A DNA stretch of 64,000 nucleotides from Desulfuromonas versatilis. GTDB lineage: Bacteria > Desulfobacterota > Desulfuromonadia > Desulfuromonadales > NIT-T3. The notes beneath the pieces were generated by a model. That model did not search any database. It was not told where the DNA came from and saw only the letters and a program-made list of their open reading frames with translations. This document shows, piece by piece, positions 51,604 to 59,880 of this stretch. The translations under genes were made by a program, and so were the position numbers. Location: assembly GCF_019704135.1 (NCBI RefSeq), contig NZ_AP024355.1, positions 4,592,377 through 4,656,376 of the forward strand. The letters are read 5' to 3'. Numbering within the stretch: position 1 is the first letter of the stretch; each line of letters begins with the position of its first letter.

Positions 51604-52704
51604 TCAAGCCTTTGAATTTACCGACCACGGCATTCCCTGGGTAAAGAACTGGAAGCTGCTCCCGCCCCCCTCCTTGGCCCGGTACATGGCAAAATCCGCA
51701 CACCTCATGAGCTCAGCTACGCTGCCGCCGTCATCTGGATAGATTCCGATGCCGATACTGGCCGTGACGTGAAACTCAAGCCCGCCGACCCGAAAGGCCG
51801 GGGCAAGACAAGTATTGACCTTATGGGCCATCGAACAGACCGCACCAAGCTGCTCCACCTCCTCAAGGAGCAGGACGAACTCGTCACCACCTATGCGGGC
51901 CAGGGTATTTCCTTTTCGGGTACAGGCCCTGAGTCGACCCGCCACCGCCTGCAATAGTCGATCGCCGACATCGTGGCCAAAAGAATCGTTGACCCTTTTG
52001 AACTGGTCCAGGTCCATGAATAAGATGGCCACCTGCTTGCAGGAGCGATGCGCCTTGGCGATGGCATGTTGGAAGCGGTTCTGAAAAAGCAGTCGGTTTG
52101 GTAATCCGGTCAGGGCGTCATGGTAGGCCAGGTGGATAAGCAGCGCCTCGCTCTCCCGCAGCGCGGTCCCGGTTGGCATGCTGTCCATCACATCCTGGAG
52201 GGTCCCGGCTATCTCGACAGGCTGGCTCTGGTGCTTGTGGTGAAAATCCCTAGGCCAATCAACGGGTTCGGCGACTCGTGAGGCAAGCGCCAGCTTCTCC
52301 TGCTTTTGGCTCGCTTTAGCTGTTCGGAGCATAAATTGGATGCGATAATCAAGGACAAAGCCTTTGGCCGAGCTGGTGATAAAGTCACTGGCCCCCGCCT
52401 CGTAGGCCCGACGGATTGCCTCGACCCTTTCGCCGCCGATAACCATCAAGATTGGTTTGTGTTGTCCGGCAGGAGTCTGGCGAATGGCCCGGCAGACCTC
52501 GAATCCATCCATGCCCGGCAAGGCGGCATTCAGCAGCACAGCATCGGGTTCTCTGGTCTTGAATTGGGCCAACGCATCCTCGCCATTCGCGGCCTCTACC
52601 ACCACACAACCCGCCTTCTCCACGCTTTCTCGGATCCGGGTGAGCTGGGCAGGGTCCGCCCCGGCGATCAGAACTTCGGTTAATCGCTGGCTTTTTTCCT
52701 CCAT
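51604..52704 (-). CDS. Diguanylate cyclase with degenerate receiver domain
   Basis: A 366-residue protein. The N-terminal receiver-like domain lacks the phospho-acceptor: Asn59 (DAVLLNAALPGMDG) replaces Asp, and the acidic pair is AGADP. The C-terminal GGDEF domain is intact (GGDEF at 272-276, HDALTGLPNRLLFQNR), so it can make c-di-GMP, but the usual inhibitory site (RxxD) reads RKGN and is probably lost. GGGGAG is 7 nt upstream of the ATG. Follows the unknown protein gene at 52760 by 55 nt and may be under the same sigma-54 promoter. Confidence 0.88.
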   Translation of the reverse strand: MEEKSQRLTEVLIAGADPAQLTRIRESVEKAGCVVVEAANGEDALAQFKTREPDAVLLNAALPGMDGFEVCRAIRQTPAGQHKPILMVIGGERVEAIRRAYEAGASDFITSSAKGFVLDYRIQFMLRTAKASQKQEKLALASRVAEPVDWPRDFHHKHQSQPVEIAGTLQDVMDSMPTGTALRESEALLIHLAYHDALTGLPNRLLFQNRFQHAIAKAHRSCKQVAILFMDLDQFKRVNDSFGHDVGDRLLQAVAGRLRACTRKGNTLARIGGDEFVLLLEEVEQLGAVCSMAHKVNTCLAPAFRVGGLEFHVTASIGIGIYPDDGGSVAELMRCADFAMYRAKEGGGSSFQFFTQGMPWSVNSKA

Positions 52705-52759
52705 TCCGGTCTCCCCTGGGTAGGACCTTACGCCGTGCAAGCTACCCGAACTCAACGAC

Positions 52760-53650
52760 TTATGCCCGCCGAGCCGGCCGCAGCTCGAAGGCGGTGGCCC
52801 GCACCAGTTCCAGCACCTCAGGCTCGCGCCCCTGCGCCGGCCACTGGCGGCAGAGCCGTACCCGCACCGATCCTTCGCCCGCCTGGGCGACCCGCAGCAA
52901 ATCGACGATCTTGTGCGACCTGTCTTTTCGCGAAGTCCGTATGGCCTGAAGCTGGAAGGTGCCGGGGTCCCGGCTGCGGATCCTGGCCCGGTTGCCGACG
53001 ATGAAGATATCCCGGGGTCTTTCAGGGCTCGCAAAGCTGCAGAACTGTCGGATAGCCTCCAGGTTTTGCTGGTGGTATTCCAGATCCTGGTCGTTGCGGG
53101 GGTTGACGTCCTGGCCGTCGCTCTGGGCGAAGGGCGACAATTCGAGATGCAGGACTTTGCAGCCAGCCAGCTCCGCTTCCTCGCCGGGGACGAGAAAGTA
53201 GCCGGCCTTGCCGCAGGCCGCCAGCCTCGGATGTTCGGCCTGCCAGCTGCCGTTTTCCACCCAGGGCAATTCCCCGTGAATGGCTTTCAGGCCGGGATGG
53301 TTGGAGAGGCTGAGCCAGGAGAGCATCGACTCATGGAAAAGGTCCGCCACGCTTTCCGCATCCTGTTTCCGCACCAGGTCGCCGTAGAGCTTGCCGATCC
53401 CGCCCAGACCAGGCTCGTTGGTCACCATAAGAACTCGGGCCTGCCGCAGGTGCTCCTCCTGCCAGCGGGCGAAATTGGGGGTCTGCCGGAGAAAACCGCG
53501 CAAGTTGATGGCACCTGATTTGACGCGCTCAAGGTTCTCTTCGACCAGGGGCCATTCCCGCACCGACGGCCGATAGGGGTTGTAGTCGCCGAAGCTGTAC
53601 ATGGCGCGGCGCTCTTTGGACAACTGCCTGTTGCGGGACGAAAGGGGCAT
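52760..53650 (-). CDS. Unknown protein under sigma-54 control
   Basis: A 296-residue soluble protein without signal peptide or membrane segment. It starts MPLSSRNRQLSKERRAMYSF, with GGAG 5 nt before the ATG. Visible blocks are LMVTNEPGLGGIGKLYGDLV, WLSLSNHPGLKAIHGELPW, KVLHLELSPFAQS and DIFIVGNRARI, which alternate hydrophobic strands and loops like an alpha/beta enzyme. I cannot assign a family. Its promoter is a near-perfect sigma-54 site and its divergent neighbour is a sigma-54 activator, so it is an inducible product with a specific trigger. Confidence 0.75.
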   Translation of the reverse strand: MPLSSRNRQLSKERRAMYSFGDYNPYRPSVREWPLVEENLERVKSGAINLRGFLRQTPNFARWQEEHLRQARVLMVTNEPGLGGIGKLYGDLVRKQDAESVADLFHESMLSWLSLSNHPGLKAIHGELPWVENGSWQAEHPRLAACGKAGYFLVPGEEAELAGCKVLHLELSPFAQSDGQDVNPRNDQDLEYHQQNLEAIRQFCSFASPERPRDIFIVGNRARIRSRDPGTFQLQAIRTSRKDRSHKIVDLLRVAQAGEGSVRVRLCRQWPAQGREPEVLELVRATAFELRPARRA

Positions 53651-53711
53651 CTTCTCTCCGTGGGGCACATTGGGTGGTCCCAGCCCTGCGGGCTGGCTTT
53701 TCCTCCTGTTT

Positions 53712-53727
53712 CGCACGGTTCGTGCCA
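53712..53727 (-). promoter_or_regulatory. Sigma-54 promoter of the unknown gene
   Basis: Minus strand TGGCACGAACCGTGCG: GG at 53726-53725, GC at 53714-53713, 10-bp spacing, complete TGGCACG. About 60 nt before the ATG at 53650. A 7-bp hairpin (53680-53696) lies in the leader. Confidence 0.85.
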
Positions 53728-53779
53728 TTTTCCCCAGCTTTTGAATTTACACTTGTTTTCAGCTAGTTAAAAAAACAAA

Positions 53780-53802
53780 CCCGAAGGAACTGCGCCTTCG
53801 GG
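53780..53802. promoter_or_regulatory. Inverted repeat in the divergent activator/target region
   Basis: CCCGAAGG-N7-CCTTCGGG, about 65 bp upstream of the -24 element, flanked by direct repeats CTTGTTTTCA (53752-53761 and 53809-53818). It could be the enhancer site of the neighbouring activator. On the minus strand it also looks like a terminator (stem then TTTGTTTTTTT), so both readings are open. Confidence 0.45.
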
Positions 53803-53899
53803 CCATTTCTTGTTTTCATTTTTTGAAACAATGACTATTATTTTAGAAACCACTCTCCGGTCTCCCGGCAGAGTGCGGAAACCCGCTCCCGAGGAGACC

Positions 53900-55510
53900 A
53901 TGCCGACCCTGCATCTATACTGCGACCTTCGCGAACCCTCCCTGTCCCGCGCCGCTCGGGAAGCCCGCCGGTTGGAGCATTACGCTCTGCGGATCGAGCA
54001 TGTCCGCACCGGCAACCTTGCCGCCAGCCTGGGCCAGTTGGCGGCAGACATGGGCGACGATGACCTCGGCCTGGTGGCCCTGCTGCACGCGCCCGATGAG
54101 CAACTGCGGGAAGCAGCACAGGTGCTTTCCCGCCATCCCCTGGACCTGCGGCGCCGCATCACCTTCTGCTGCTCCGGATACTGCCCGGGGATGGAGAGAT
54201 GGGCCAACCAGTGTGGCCTCAAGCCCGAGCGCAACCATTATGAAGCCTCGCGGCGCCCGCCCTGGACCCCGCCCCATCCCCCCCGCGGGACCTCCCTAGC
54301 CGAACGCCAATGGATCCAGTACCGGCTGATGCGGGCCCTGATCGCCGGCGAGCCGCCGGCGGCGGTCTATGAGGAGATCATCCTGACCCTCCGCCGAGGA
54401 GCGCCTTCGGCCACCCAGCTCGAACGCTCCCGGCGGTTTGTCGAACAAGGGGAGCCGGATATGGCGGGGGGGAACTATGCAGAGGAGCGCCGGCTACACC
54501 CGAACGCCATCGACCGGCTGCGGGACCGGGCCGTCCAGGTGGGGCGTTCGGGTCTGAACACGCTGATCCTCGGCGAAACCGGCACAGGCAAGGAATCCCT
54601 CGCCTGGTACCTGCACGACTTCAGCACCCGCGGCAACGGGCCGGTTCTGGCCCTCAACTGCGCCTTTTTCGAGGGAGAGAGGCTTGAATCGGAACTTTTT
54701 GGACACGAGCAGGGGGCTTTTACCGATGCCAAGAAGGCCAAGAAGGGACTTGTAGAAGAGGCGGACGGGGGTACACTTTTTCTCGACGAGCTGCCGGAGA
54801 TGGCCCCGCGCGTTCAGGCCAAGCTGCTGCGCTTCCTGCAGGATGGCACCTATACCCGCCTCGGCGGCAACCGCACCCTGCGCGCCGACGTCCGCATCAT
54901 CTCCGCGGCGCAACCGAGCCTGATGCACAAGCTGCGGGCCGACCTCTACTACCGGGTCGCCGATGTCGAGCTGCGCACCGTGGCGCTGCGGGATATGGCA
55001 GGGCGGGACATCGTCAATATCGCCTGCAACCTGGCATACCGCCTGATGTGGAGGTCTGTCATCCGGGAGGAGGGGGAGACCGTCCTGACCCCCGATGTCA
55101 TCCGCGGGATCTGGAAACAGTTGGCCCTACCGGAGCATGCCGCCCGTCTGGCTGGTTACCCCTGGCCTGGCAACATGCGCGAGCTCTCCGCCATGATCAA
55201 GCGCTTAGTACTGCTGGGAGACGACATTTTTCGCGAGCTTGATGGGAAACCGACCGGCTCGATGGTGTTCCCCGGCACTGAGGAGGCCACCTTTGACGAA
55301 GAGTGGCGCCAGTTCCTCCTCCCCGTTTCCAGCCTGGCGGAGATCGAAGCCCGCCAACTCAAGCTCAAGGCCCTGCAGGGGGCCTATGTCAGGCACCTGG
55401 TTGCCAGTCTTGGCGGCCGCACCCGCATCCAACCGACCAAACTGGCCGAAACCCTTGGCTGCACCTACAACACCCTGATGAGTTGCCTCGGCACCCAGAA
55501 ACAACCTTGA
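53900..55510 (+). CDS. Sigma-54 activator with an unrecognised N-terminal domain
   Basis: A 536-residue protein. Residues about 195-450 are an AAA+ enhancer-binding domain with Walker A GETGTGKE at 225 and Walker [13 protein letters not shown]. The sigma-54 contact loop reads GAFTDA (272-277) instead of GAFTGA. The C-terminus has a possible helix-turn-helix (IQPTKLAETLGCTYNTLMSCL). Residues 1-190 match no domain I know: not receiver, PAS, GAF or the RtcR type in any clear way; CCSGYCPGMERW is a notable cysteine pair. GAGGAG precedes the ATG at 53900. Likely senses a ligand and switches on the divergent gene. Confidence 0.85.
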   Translation: MPTLHLYCDLREPSLSRAAREARRLEHYALRIEHVRTGNLAASLGQLAADMGDDDLGLVALLHAPDEQLREAAQVLSRHPLDLRRRITFCCSGYCPGMERWANQCGLKPERNHYEASRRPPWTPPHPPRGTSLAERQWIQYRLMRALIAGEPPAAVYEEIILTLRRGAPSATQLERSRRFVEQGEPDMAGGNYAEERRLHPNAIDRLRDRAVQVGRSGLNTLILGETGTGKESLAWYLHDFSTRGNGPVLALNCAFFEGERLESELFGHEQGAFTDAKKAKKGLVEEADGGTLFLDELPEMAPRVQAKLLRFLQDGTYTRLGGNRTLRADVRIISAAQPSLMHKLRADLYYRVADVELRTVALRDMAGRDIVNIACNLAYRLMWRSVIREEGETVLTPDVIRGIWKQLALPEHAARLAGYPWPGNMRELSAMIKRLVLLGDDIFRELDGKPTGSMVFPGTEEATFDEEWRQFLLPVSSLAEIEARQLKLKALQGAYVRHLVASLGGRTRIQPTKLAETLGCTYNTLMSCLGTQKQP

Positions 55511-55541
55511 AGGTTGCCCGCAAACGGGGTGCGCCTTGCCC

Positions 55542-56255
55542 CTACCAGCCGTGGCGAGCGAGAAGGCGCCGGCCGAACCGGGCGGTCGCCGAGGCGGGGG
55601 AGCGCTCGACCAGCCGGCGCAGGGAGGGCAGGTCATCCACGTCCTCCCAGCCGGCCACCTCCCGGTAGCCGATCCCCAGGGCCCGGGCCCGCTCGCGGGT
55701 AGCGGCCAGCACCCCGGGGGTGCTCCAGGGGATGTCCCGGAACAGTTCGGGATGCACTGCGTCCTGCCCCACCAGCACGTAGCCGCCGTCCGCGGCGGGG
55801 GCGGTGACGAAGCTGGCGCGCTCCAGGGCGGCGAAGGCCTCCTCGACCAGGTGCGCGGGAAGGTCGGGACTGTCCGAGCCGATCATGGCGGCCCGCCGGC
55901 AGCCCCGGGCGAAAAGGGCCTCGAAGGCCCGCTCGAGCCGCTCGCCGAGGCCACCCTGGGCCTGGGCTATGCGCGGCAGGGCGGGAAAAGCGGACTGGAA
56001 AAACGCTTCCTCCCCGGCGTAGAACAGCACCAGGTCGAAGTCCCGGCCTGCCAGCGATTCGACCGTTTCGATCAGCGAGACGCGATAGAGCTCGGCGGCC
56101 TGCTCGCCGGAAAGCGGCGGGCAGAGGCGGGTTTTGACCCTGCCGGGGAGCGGCTGCTTGGCGAAAATCCCCAGTGCCCGCGTTGCAATCTTCGGAATAG
56201 AGCTATTAATTTCAGAGACTTGCAAACTATCCACAGAATCCACAGGGTTATCCAC
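55542..56255 (-). CDS. TIGR04282/DUF2064-type glycosyltransferase-like protein
   Basis: A 237-codon frame with the DUF2064 motifs FAKQPLPGRVKTRL, MIGSDSPDLPA and ADGGYVLVG, the pattern of nucleotide-sugar-like transferases that in some loci take part in arsenosugar synthesis. The start is uncertain: the first codons run through a DnaA-box-like cluster and the GTG at 56255 has no good SD; initiation may be coupled to the folE2 stop a few bases upstream. No arsenic genes nearby. Confidence 0.82.
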   Translation of the reverse strand: MDNPVDSVDSLQVSEINSSIPKIATRALGIFAKQPLPGRVKTRLCPPLSGEQAAELYRVSLIETVESLAGRDFDLVLFYAGEEAFFQSAFPALPRIAQAQGGLGERLERAFEALFARGCRRAAMIGSDSPDLPAHLVEEAFAALERASFVTAPAADGGYVLVGQDAVHPELFRDIPWSTPGVLAATRERARALGIGYREVAGWEDVDDLPSLRRLVERSPASATARFGRRLLARHGW

Positions 56256-56256
56256 A
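56227..56256 (+). repeat. Cluster of three DnaA-box-like 9-mers
   Basis: CTATCCACA (56227-56235), GAATCCACA (56236-56244) and the perfect consensus TTATCCACA (56248-56256), same orientation. They overlap the 5' end of the DUF2064 gene. No AT-rich unwinding region or dnaA/dnaN/gidA neighbour is present, so this is not evidently oriC. Confidence 0.6.
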
Positions 56257-56260
56257 GCCG

Positions 56261-57031
56261 CTAGCGGGTGCCGCTCTCCACCAGAGCGTAGGCCGAGTGG
56301 TTATGGATCGACTCGAAATTCTCGCACTCGACGCGAAACCACTGGATCGCCGGCTGCTGGCGCAGCTTGAGGGTCACCGCGCGCACGATGTCCTCGACGA
56401 ACATGGGGTTGTCGTAGGCCTGCTCGGTGACCGCCTTCTCGTCTTCGCGCTTGAGCAGCGAATAGACCGGCGCGCTGCCGCAGCTCTCCACCCACTCGAT
56501 CAGGTCCTCGAGCCAGACGTGGTCGCGGTAGCGGATCTGCACGTTGATGGCGCTGCGCTGGTTGTGGGCGCCGCGGGCGCTGATCTCCTTGGAGCAGGGG
56601 CACAGGGAGGTGACCGGCACGGTCACGCCGAGCACGAAGTCGGCCGAATCCCCCAGGGTGCCGAGCATCCGGCACTGGTATTCCATCAGCCCGCGGGCCC
56701 CGGAGGCGGGAGCCTGTTTTTCGATGAAGTAGGGGAACTCCAGCTCCATGTGGGCGCAGGAGGCCTCGAGGCGCTCCTTCATCTCCTGGAGAATGGTGTC
56801 GAGGCTGAGGATGCTGATCTCGCCGCGGTACTGGTTGAGGATCTCGATGAAGCGGCTCATGTGGGTCCCCTTGAAGTGGTGGGGAAGGTCCACGTACATG
56901 TTGATGCGCGCCACCGTGTGCTGCTCGAGCTTGCTCTTGTCCTGCACCACGATGGGGTAGCTGATGTTCTTCACCCCGACCTTGTCGATGGGGACCTTGC
57001 GGGTGTCGGGTTCCCGCTGTATGTCACGCAT
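56261..57031 (-). CDS. folE2: GTP cyclohydrolase FolE2
   Basis: A 256-residue type IB GTP cyclohydrolase, making dihydroneopterin triphosphate for folate and for queuosine. The motif VTSLCPCSKEIS holds the metal-ligand cysteine region, and RGAHNQRSAINVQI and NPMFVEDIVR follow. I took the ATG at 57031 (MRDIQREPDTRKVPIDKVGV) because family members start there; ATG 57103 would add a low-complexity 24-residue leader. It sits between a DUF2064 gene and queC, so a role in queuosine supply is likely. Confidence 0.93.
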   Translation of the reverse strand: MRDIQREPDTRKVPIDKVGVKNISYPIVVQDKSKLEQHTVARINMYVDLPHHFKGTHMSRFIEILNQYRGEISILSLDTILQEMKERLEASCAHMELEFPYFIEKQAPASGARGLMEYQCRMLGTLGDSADFVLGVTVPVTSLCPCSKEISARGAHNQRSAINVQIRYRDHVWLEDLIEWVESCGSAPVYSLLKREDEKAVTEQAYDNPMFVEDIVRAVTLKLRQQPAIQWFRVECENFESIHNHSAYALVESGTR

Positions 57032-57127
57032 CGGCCCCTCGGGGGCCGGGGAGGCGTGAGGCGTGAGGGGTGAGGCGTTTTTATCTTTGCTTTTGTTGGT
57101 CATGACTTTGCTTTTCCTCCTCACTCC

Positions 57128-57817
57128 TTACTTTTCACTGCTCACCGCATAGCGGACGGGATCTTTCACCCCCGCCTCGGCAAACCCCTTGAGCCGCAGC
57201 AGGCAGGAGTCGCACTCGCCGCAGGCCAGCCCCTCGGGGGTGGGATCGTAGCAGGAGTGGGTCAGGGAATAGTCGACCCCCAGCTCCAGCCCCTTGCGGA
57301 TGATCTGCGCCTTGCTCAGTTGGATCAGCGGGGTGTGGATGCGGTAGCGCCCCCCTTCGACTCCCGCCCTGGTGGCGAGGTTGGCCATCGCCTCGTAGGC
57401 CGCGATGAACTCAGGGCGGCAATCGGGGTAGCCCGAGTAGTCGAGGGCGTTGACCCCGATAAAGATGTCCTGGGCCCCCAGCACCTCGGCCCAGCCCAGG
57501 GCGAAGGAGAGAAAGATGGTGTTACGCGCCGGCACGTAGGTCACCGGGATGCTCTCGTCGATCGCCCGCCCCTTGGGGACGGCGGTGTCCGAGGTCAGGG
57601 CGCTGCCACCGATGCGGCGCAGATCGATCTCCACCAGCTGGTGCTCGACGGCCCCCACTTTCGGGGCGTATTGCCGGGCCTTGTCCAGTTCGATGCTGTG
57701 GCGCTGGCCGTAGGCGAAGCTCATGGCGTAGGGCTCGAACCCCTCAGCCCGGGCGATGGCCATGCAGGTGGTCGAGTCGAGCCCCCCGCTGTAAAGAACA
57801 ACCGCTTTTTTGGACAT
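57128..57817 (-). CDS. queC: 7-cyano-7-deazaguanine synthase QueC
   Basis: A 229-residue PP-loop ATPase that turns carboxy-deazaguanine into preQ0 in queuosine biosynthesis. P-loop SGGLDST at 10-16; [15 protein letters not shown] motif ([14 protein letters not shown]), and zinc-binding cysteines in [17 protein letters not shown] near the C-terminus. AGGA lies 3-4 nt before the ATG. Same strand and close to folE2, but queD and queE are not in the window. Confidence 0.95.
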   Translation of the reverse strand: MSKKAVVLYSGGLDSTTCMAIARAEGFEPYAMSFAYGQRHSIELDKARQYAPKVGAVEHQLVEIDLRRIGGSALTSDTAVPKGRAIDESIPVTYVPARNTIFLSFALGWAEVLGAQDIFIGVNALDYSGYPDCRPEFIAAYEAMANLATRAGVEGGRYRIHTPLIQLSKAQIIRKGLELGVDYSLTHSCYDPTPEGLACGECDSCLLRLKGFAEAGVKDPVRYAVSSEK

Positions 57818-57855
57818 TTTCCTGACTCCTGACTGCTGACTCCTGATTTCTCGAG

Positions 57856-59304
57856 TCAGTGAACTTCGTAAAAGTCCCCGGTCCCCAGCCGGTGCACCTT
57901 CATCAGGTTGGTGGTGCCGGGGGTCGACATGGGGCTGCCCATGGTGATGACCACCACCTCCCCTTTTTTCAGCACCCCGGCATCGAGCACCGCCTGCTCC
58001 ACCGAACGGATCTGCGCTTCGGTATCCCCCTGGATGTCGACCCGCAGCGAGCGCACCCCGGCATACAGGGACATGCGGCGGCGCACCTCGAGGGTGGGGG
58101 TGATGGCGAATACCGGCACCGACGGGCGGTACTTGGCGACCAGGGCCGCGGTGCTGCCGGTCTGGGTAAAGGCGAGAATCGCCGCGGCGCCCAGGTTTTC
58201 GGCCACCCGGCAGGCGGCCTGGCCGATCGCCTCGGGCAGCCGCCGGTAGCCGCGCACCTCGGGGATGGGGCGGAAGGATTTTTCGCGCAGCACCGGATCC
58301 TCCTCCACGTCGTGGGCCACCCGCACCATCAGCGAAACCGCCTCGACGGGGAACTGCCCGGAAGCGGTCTCCGCCGAGAGCATCACCGCATCGGTCCCGT
58401 CGAGGATCGCGTTGGCCACATCGGAGGTTTCGGCGCGGGTCGGGCGGGGATTGGCAATCATGCTTTCGAGCATCTGGGTGGCGGTGATCACCGGTTTGCC
58501 CGCCTCGTTGCACTGGCGGATGATGCGCTTCTGGATCAGCGGCACCTTCTCCGGGCTCATCTCCACCCCCAGGTCGCCGCGGGCCACCATGATGCCGTCG
58601 GCGGCCTCGAGGATGGCGTCGAAATTGGCCACCGCCTCGGGCTTTTCGATCTTGGCGATCACCCGCAGGTCGGCCTTCTGCTGGTAGAGCAGGTCCTTGA
58701 GGCCGTGCACGTCCTCGGCCCGCCGTACGAAGGAGAGCGCCACGTAGTCGACGCCGTGGCCGAGGCAGAAGCGCAGGTCCTCCAGGTCTTTTTCCGTCAG
58801 CGCCGGCGCGGAAACCTTCACCCCCGGCAGGTTGATCCCCTTGCGGTCCTTGAGCACTCCGCCGAACTTGACCCGACAGCGCACCTCCTCGGCCGCGGCC
58901 GAGAGCACCTCCAGCTCCATGAGCCCGTCATCGAGCAGAATCCGGTCGCCGGGGGTCACGTCTCCCGGCAGCTCCCGGTAGGTGGTGGGGATCAGCTCGC
59001 CCTGGCCCAGCACCTCGCGGGTGGTCAGGGTGACCTCGCTGCCGGAGACCAGGGTCAGGGCGCCGCCGGCCATCTGCCCGGTGCGGATCTTGGGGCCCTG
59101 CAGATCCGCCAGGATCCCCACCGCCCGGCGCCGGCGCCGGGAAAGTTCACGGATCCGCTCGATCAGCCTGGCCTTGCTTTCCAGGTCACCATGGGAGAAA
59201 TTGAGGCGAAAAACATCGGCGCCGGCCTCCATGAGGGCCAGCAGCATCGATTCCGACTCGCTGGCCGGGCCGAGGGTGACAACGATCTTGGTGCGACGGA
59301 ACAT
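57856..59304 (-). CDS. pyk: Pyruvate kinase
   Basis: A 482-residue glycolytic enzyme transferring phosphate from phosphoenolpyruvate to [35 protein letters not shown] (active-site block), [10 protein letters not shown] and ATQMLESMI are all present, with an intact C-terminal domain that in the family binds effectors. AAAGGA is upstream of the ATG. Preceded by a dihaem lipoprotein gene on the same strand. Confidence 0.97.
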   Translation of the reverse strand: MFRRTKIVVTLGPASESESMLLALMEAGADVFRLNFSHGDLESKARLIERIRELSRRRRRAVGILADLQGPKIRTGQMAGGALTLVSGSEVTLTTREVLGQGELIPTTYRELPGDVTPGDRILLDDGLMELEVLSAAAEEVRCRVKFGGVLKDRKGINLPGVKVSAPALTEKDLEDLRFCLGHGVDYVALSFVRRAEDVHGLKDLLYQQKADLRVIAKIEKPEAVANFDAILEAADGIMVARGDLGVEMSPEKVPLIQKRIIRQCNEAGKPVITATQMLESMIANPRPTRAETSDVANAILDGTDAVMLSAETASGQFPVEAVSLMVRVAHDVEEDPVLREKSFRPIPEVRGYRRLPEAIGQAACRVAENLGAAAILAFTQTGSTAALVAKYRPSVPVFAITPTLEVRRRMSLYAGVRSLRVDIQGDTEAQIRSVEQAVLDAGVLKKGEVVVITMGSPMSTPGTTNLMKVHRLGTGDFYEVH

Positions 59305-59350
59305 GGCTGGATCCTTTCGGCCTTACCACCTGGCCGGGCCCCATAAACAG

Positions 59351-59379
59351 GGGACCCTTTCCGGCCGGAAAAGGGTCCC
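59351..59379 (-). terminator. Hairpin between the dihaem lipoprotein gene and pyk
   Basis: Stem GGGACCCTTT / AAAGGGTCCC with inner CCGG/CCGG pairing and a one-base bulge; weak T tail (CTGTTTATG) on the minus strand. Could be a terminator or an attenuator before pyk. Confidence 0.6.
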
Positions 59380-59412
59380 TCGACAAGCCCGGCAAGCTTT
59401 TCGGGAGCAACT

Positions 59413-59736
59413 CTAGTGGTGGTAGCGTCCCTTGTACTCGGTATGGGCCTTGTCCGGCCCCTTGTGACAGCGGAAGCAGCGTTGCTCGGAAATTTTCTGC
59501 TGCTCGAGCGGGGAGGCTTCGGCAGGCGCCATCGATCCCGAACTTTGCCAGGCTTCCCTGCCGGTTTCGCTGGTCAGGGTGGGCGGCTCATAAGCCAGCT
59601 GCCAGTCGTTGCCGATCGGCTGGGTGTGACACTGGTCGCAGCCGCCCGGAGCGGGGATCGCTTTCCAGGATCCCAGCATCGCGCAGCCCCAGGCCAGGGA
59701 GCATATCAGGATCAGTGGCAGCAGGGTCTTTTTCAT
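59413..59736 (-). CDS. Small dihaem c-type cytochrome lipoprotein
   Basis: A 107-residue lipoprotein (lipobox AWGC) with two haem-binding motifs, CDQCH and CFRCH, about 55 residues apart, joined by a hydrophilic linker. Likely an outer-membrane- or periplasm-facing electron carrier. Its C-terminus is histidine-rich (YKGRYHH), which could supply distal haem ligands. Divergent from the PBP1A gene. Confidence 0.88.
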   Translation of the reverse strand: MKKTLLPLILICSLAWGCAMLGSWKAIPAPGGCDQCHTQPIGNDWQLAYEPPTLTSETGREAWQSSGSMAPAEASPLEQQKISEQRCFRCHKGPDKAHTEYKGRYHH

Positions 59737-59777
59737 GCGGCGTCAAGTCTCCTTCCTAGGGAATTATCCCGTGAACT

Positions 59778-59841
59778 ATAGCACAGCGGCCAGGCCAGGC
59801 AAACGGCAAAACCGTTGAACCTGCGGGCAGCTCTGTGCTAT
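59778..59841. repeat. Nine-bp inverted repeat in the divergent promoter region
   Basis: ATAGCACAG (59778-59786) and CTGTGCTAT (59833-59841) with 46 bp between. The right arm overlaps the -10 of the mrcA promoter, the left lies near the expected start region of the cytochrome gene. Confidence 0.5.
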
Positions 59842-59844
59842 TAA
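59815..59844 (+). promoter_or_regulatory. Sigma-70 promoter of the PBP1A gene
   Basis: TTGAAC (59815-59820), 18-bp spacer, TATTAA (59839-59844); start site near 59851, 30 nt before the ATG. Confidence 0.6.
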
Positions 59845-59880
59845 TGGATTTTTGCGAAAATTGGAGACCTTAGCCTGCCT

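Noticed and set aside
56227..56256. DnaA-box cluster as the chromosomal origin
   Set aside because: No AT-rich unwinding element and no origin-type neighbours; three boxes alone do not make oriC.
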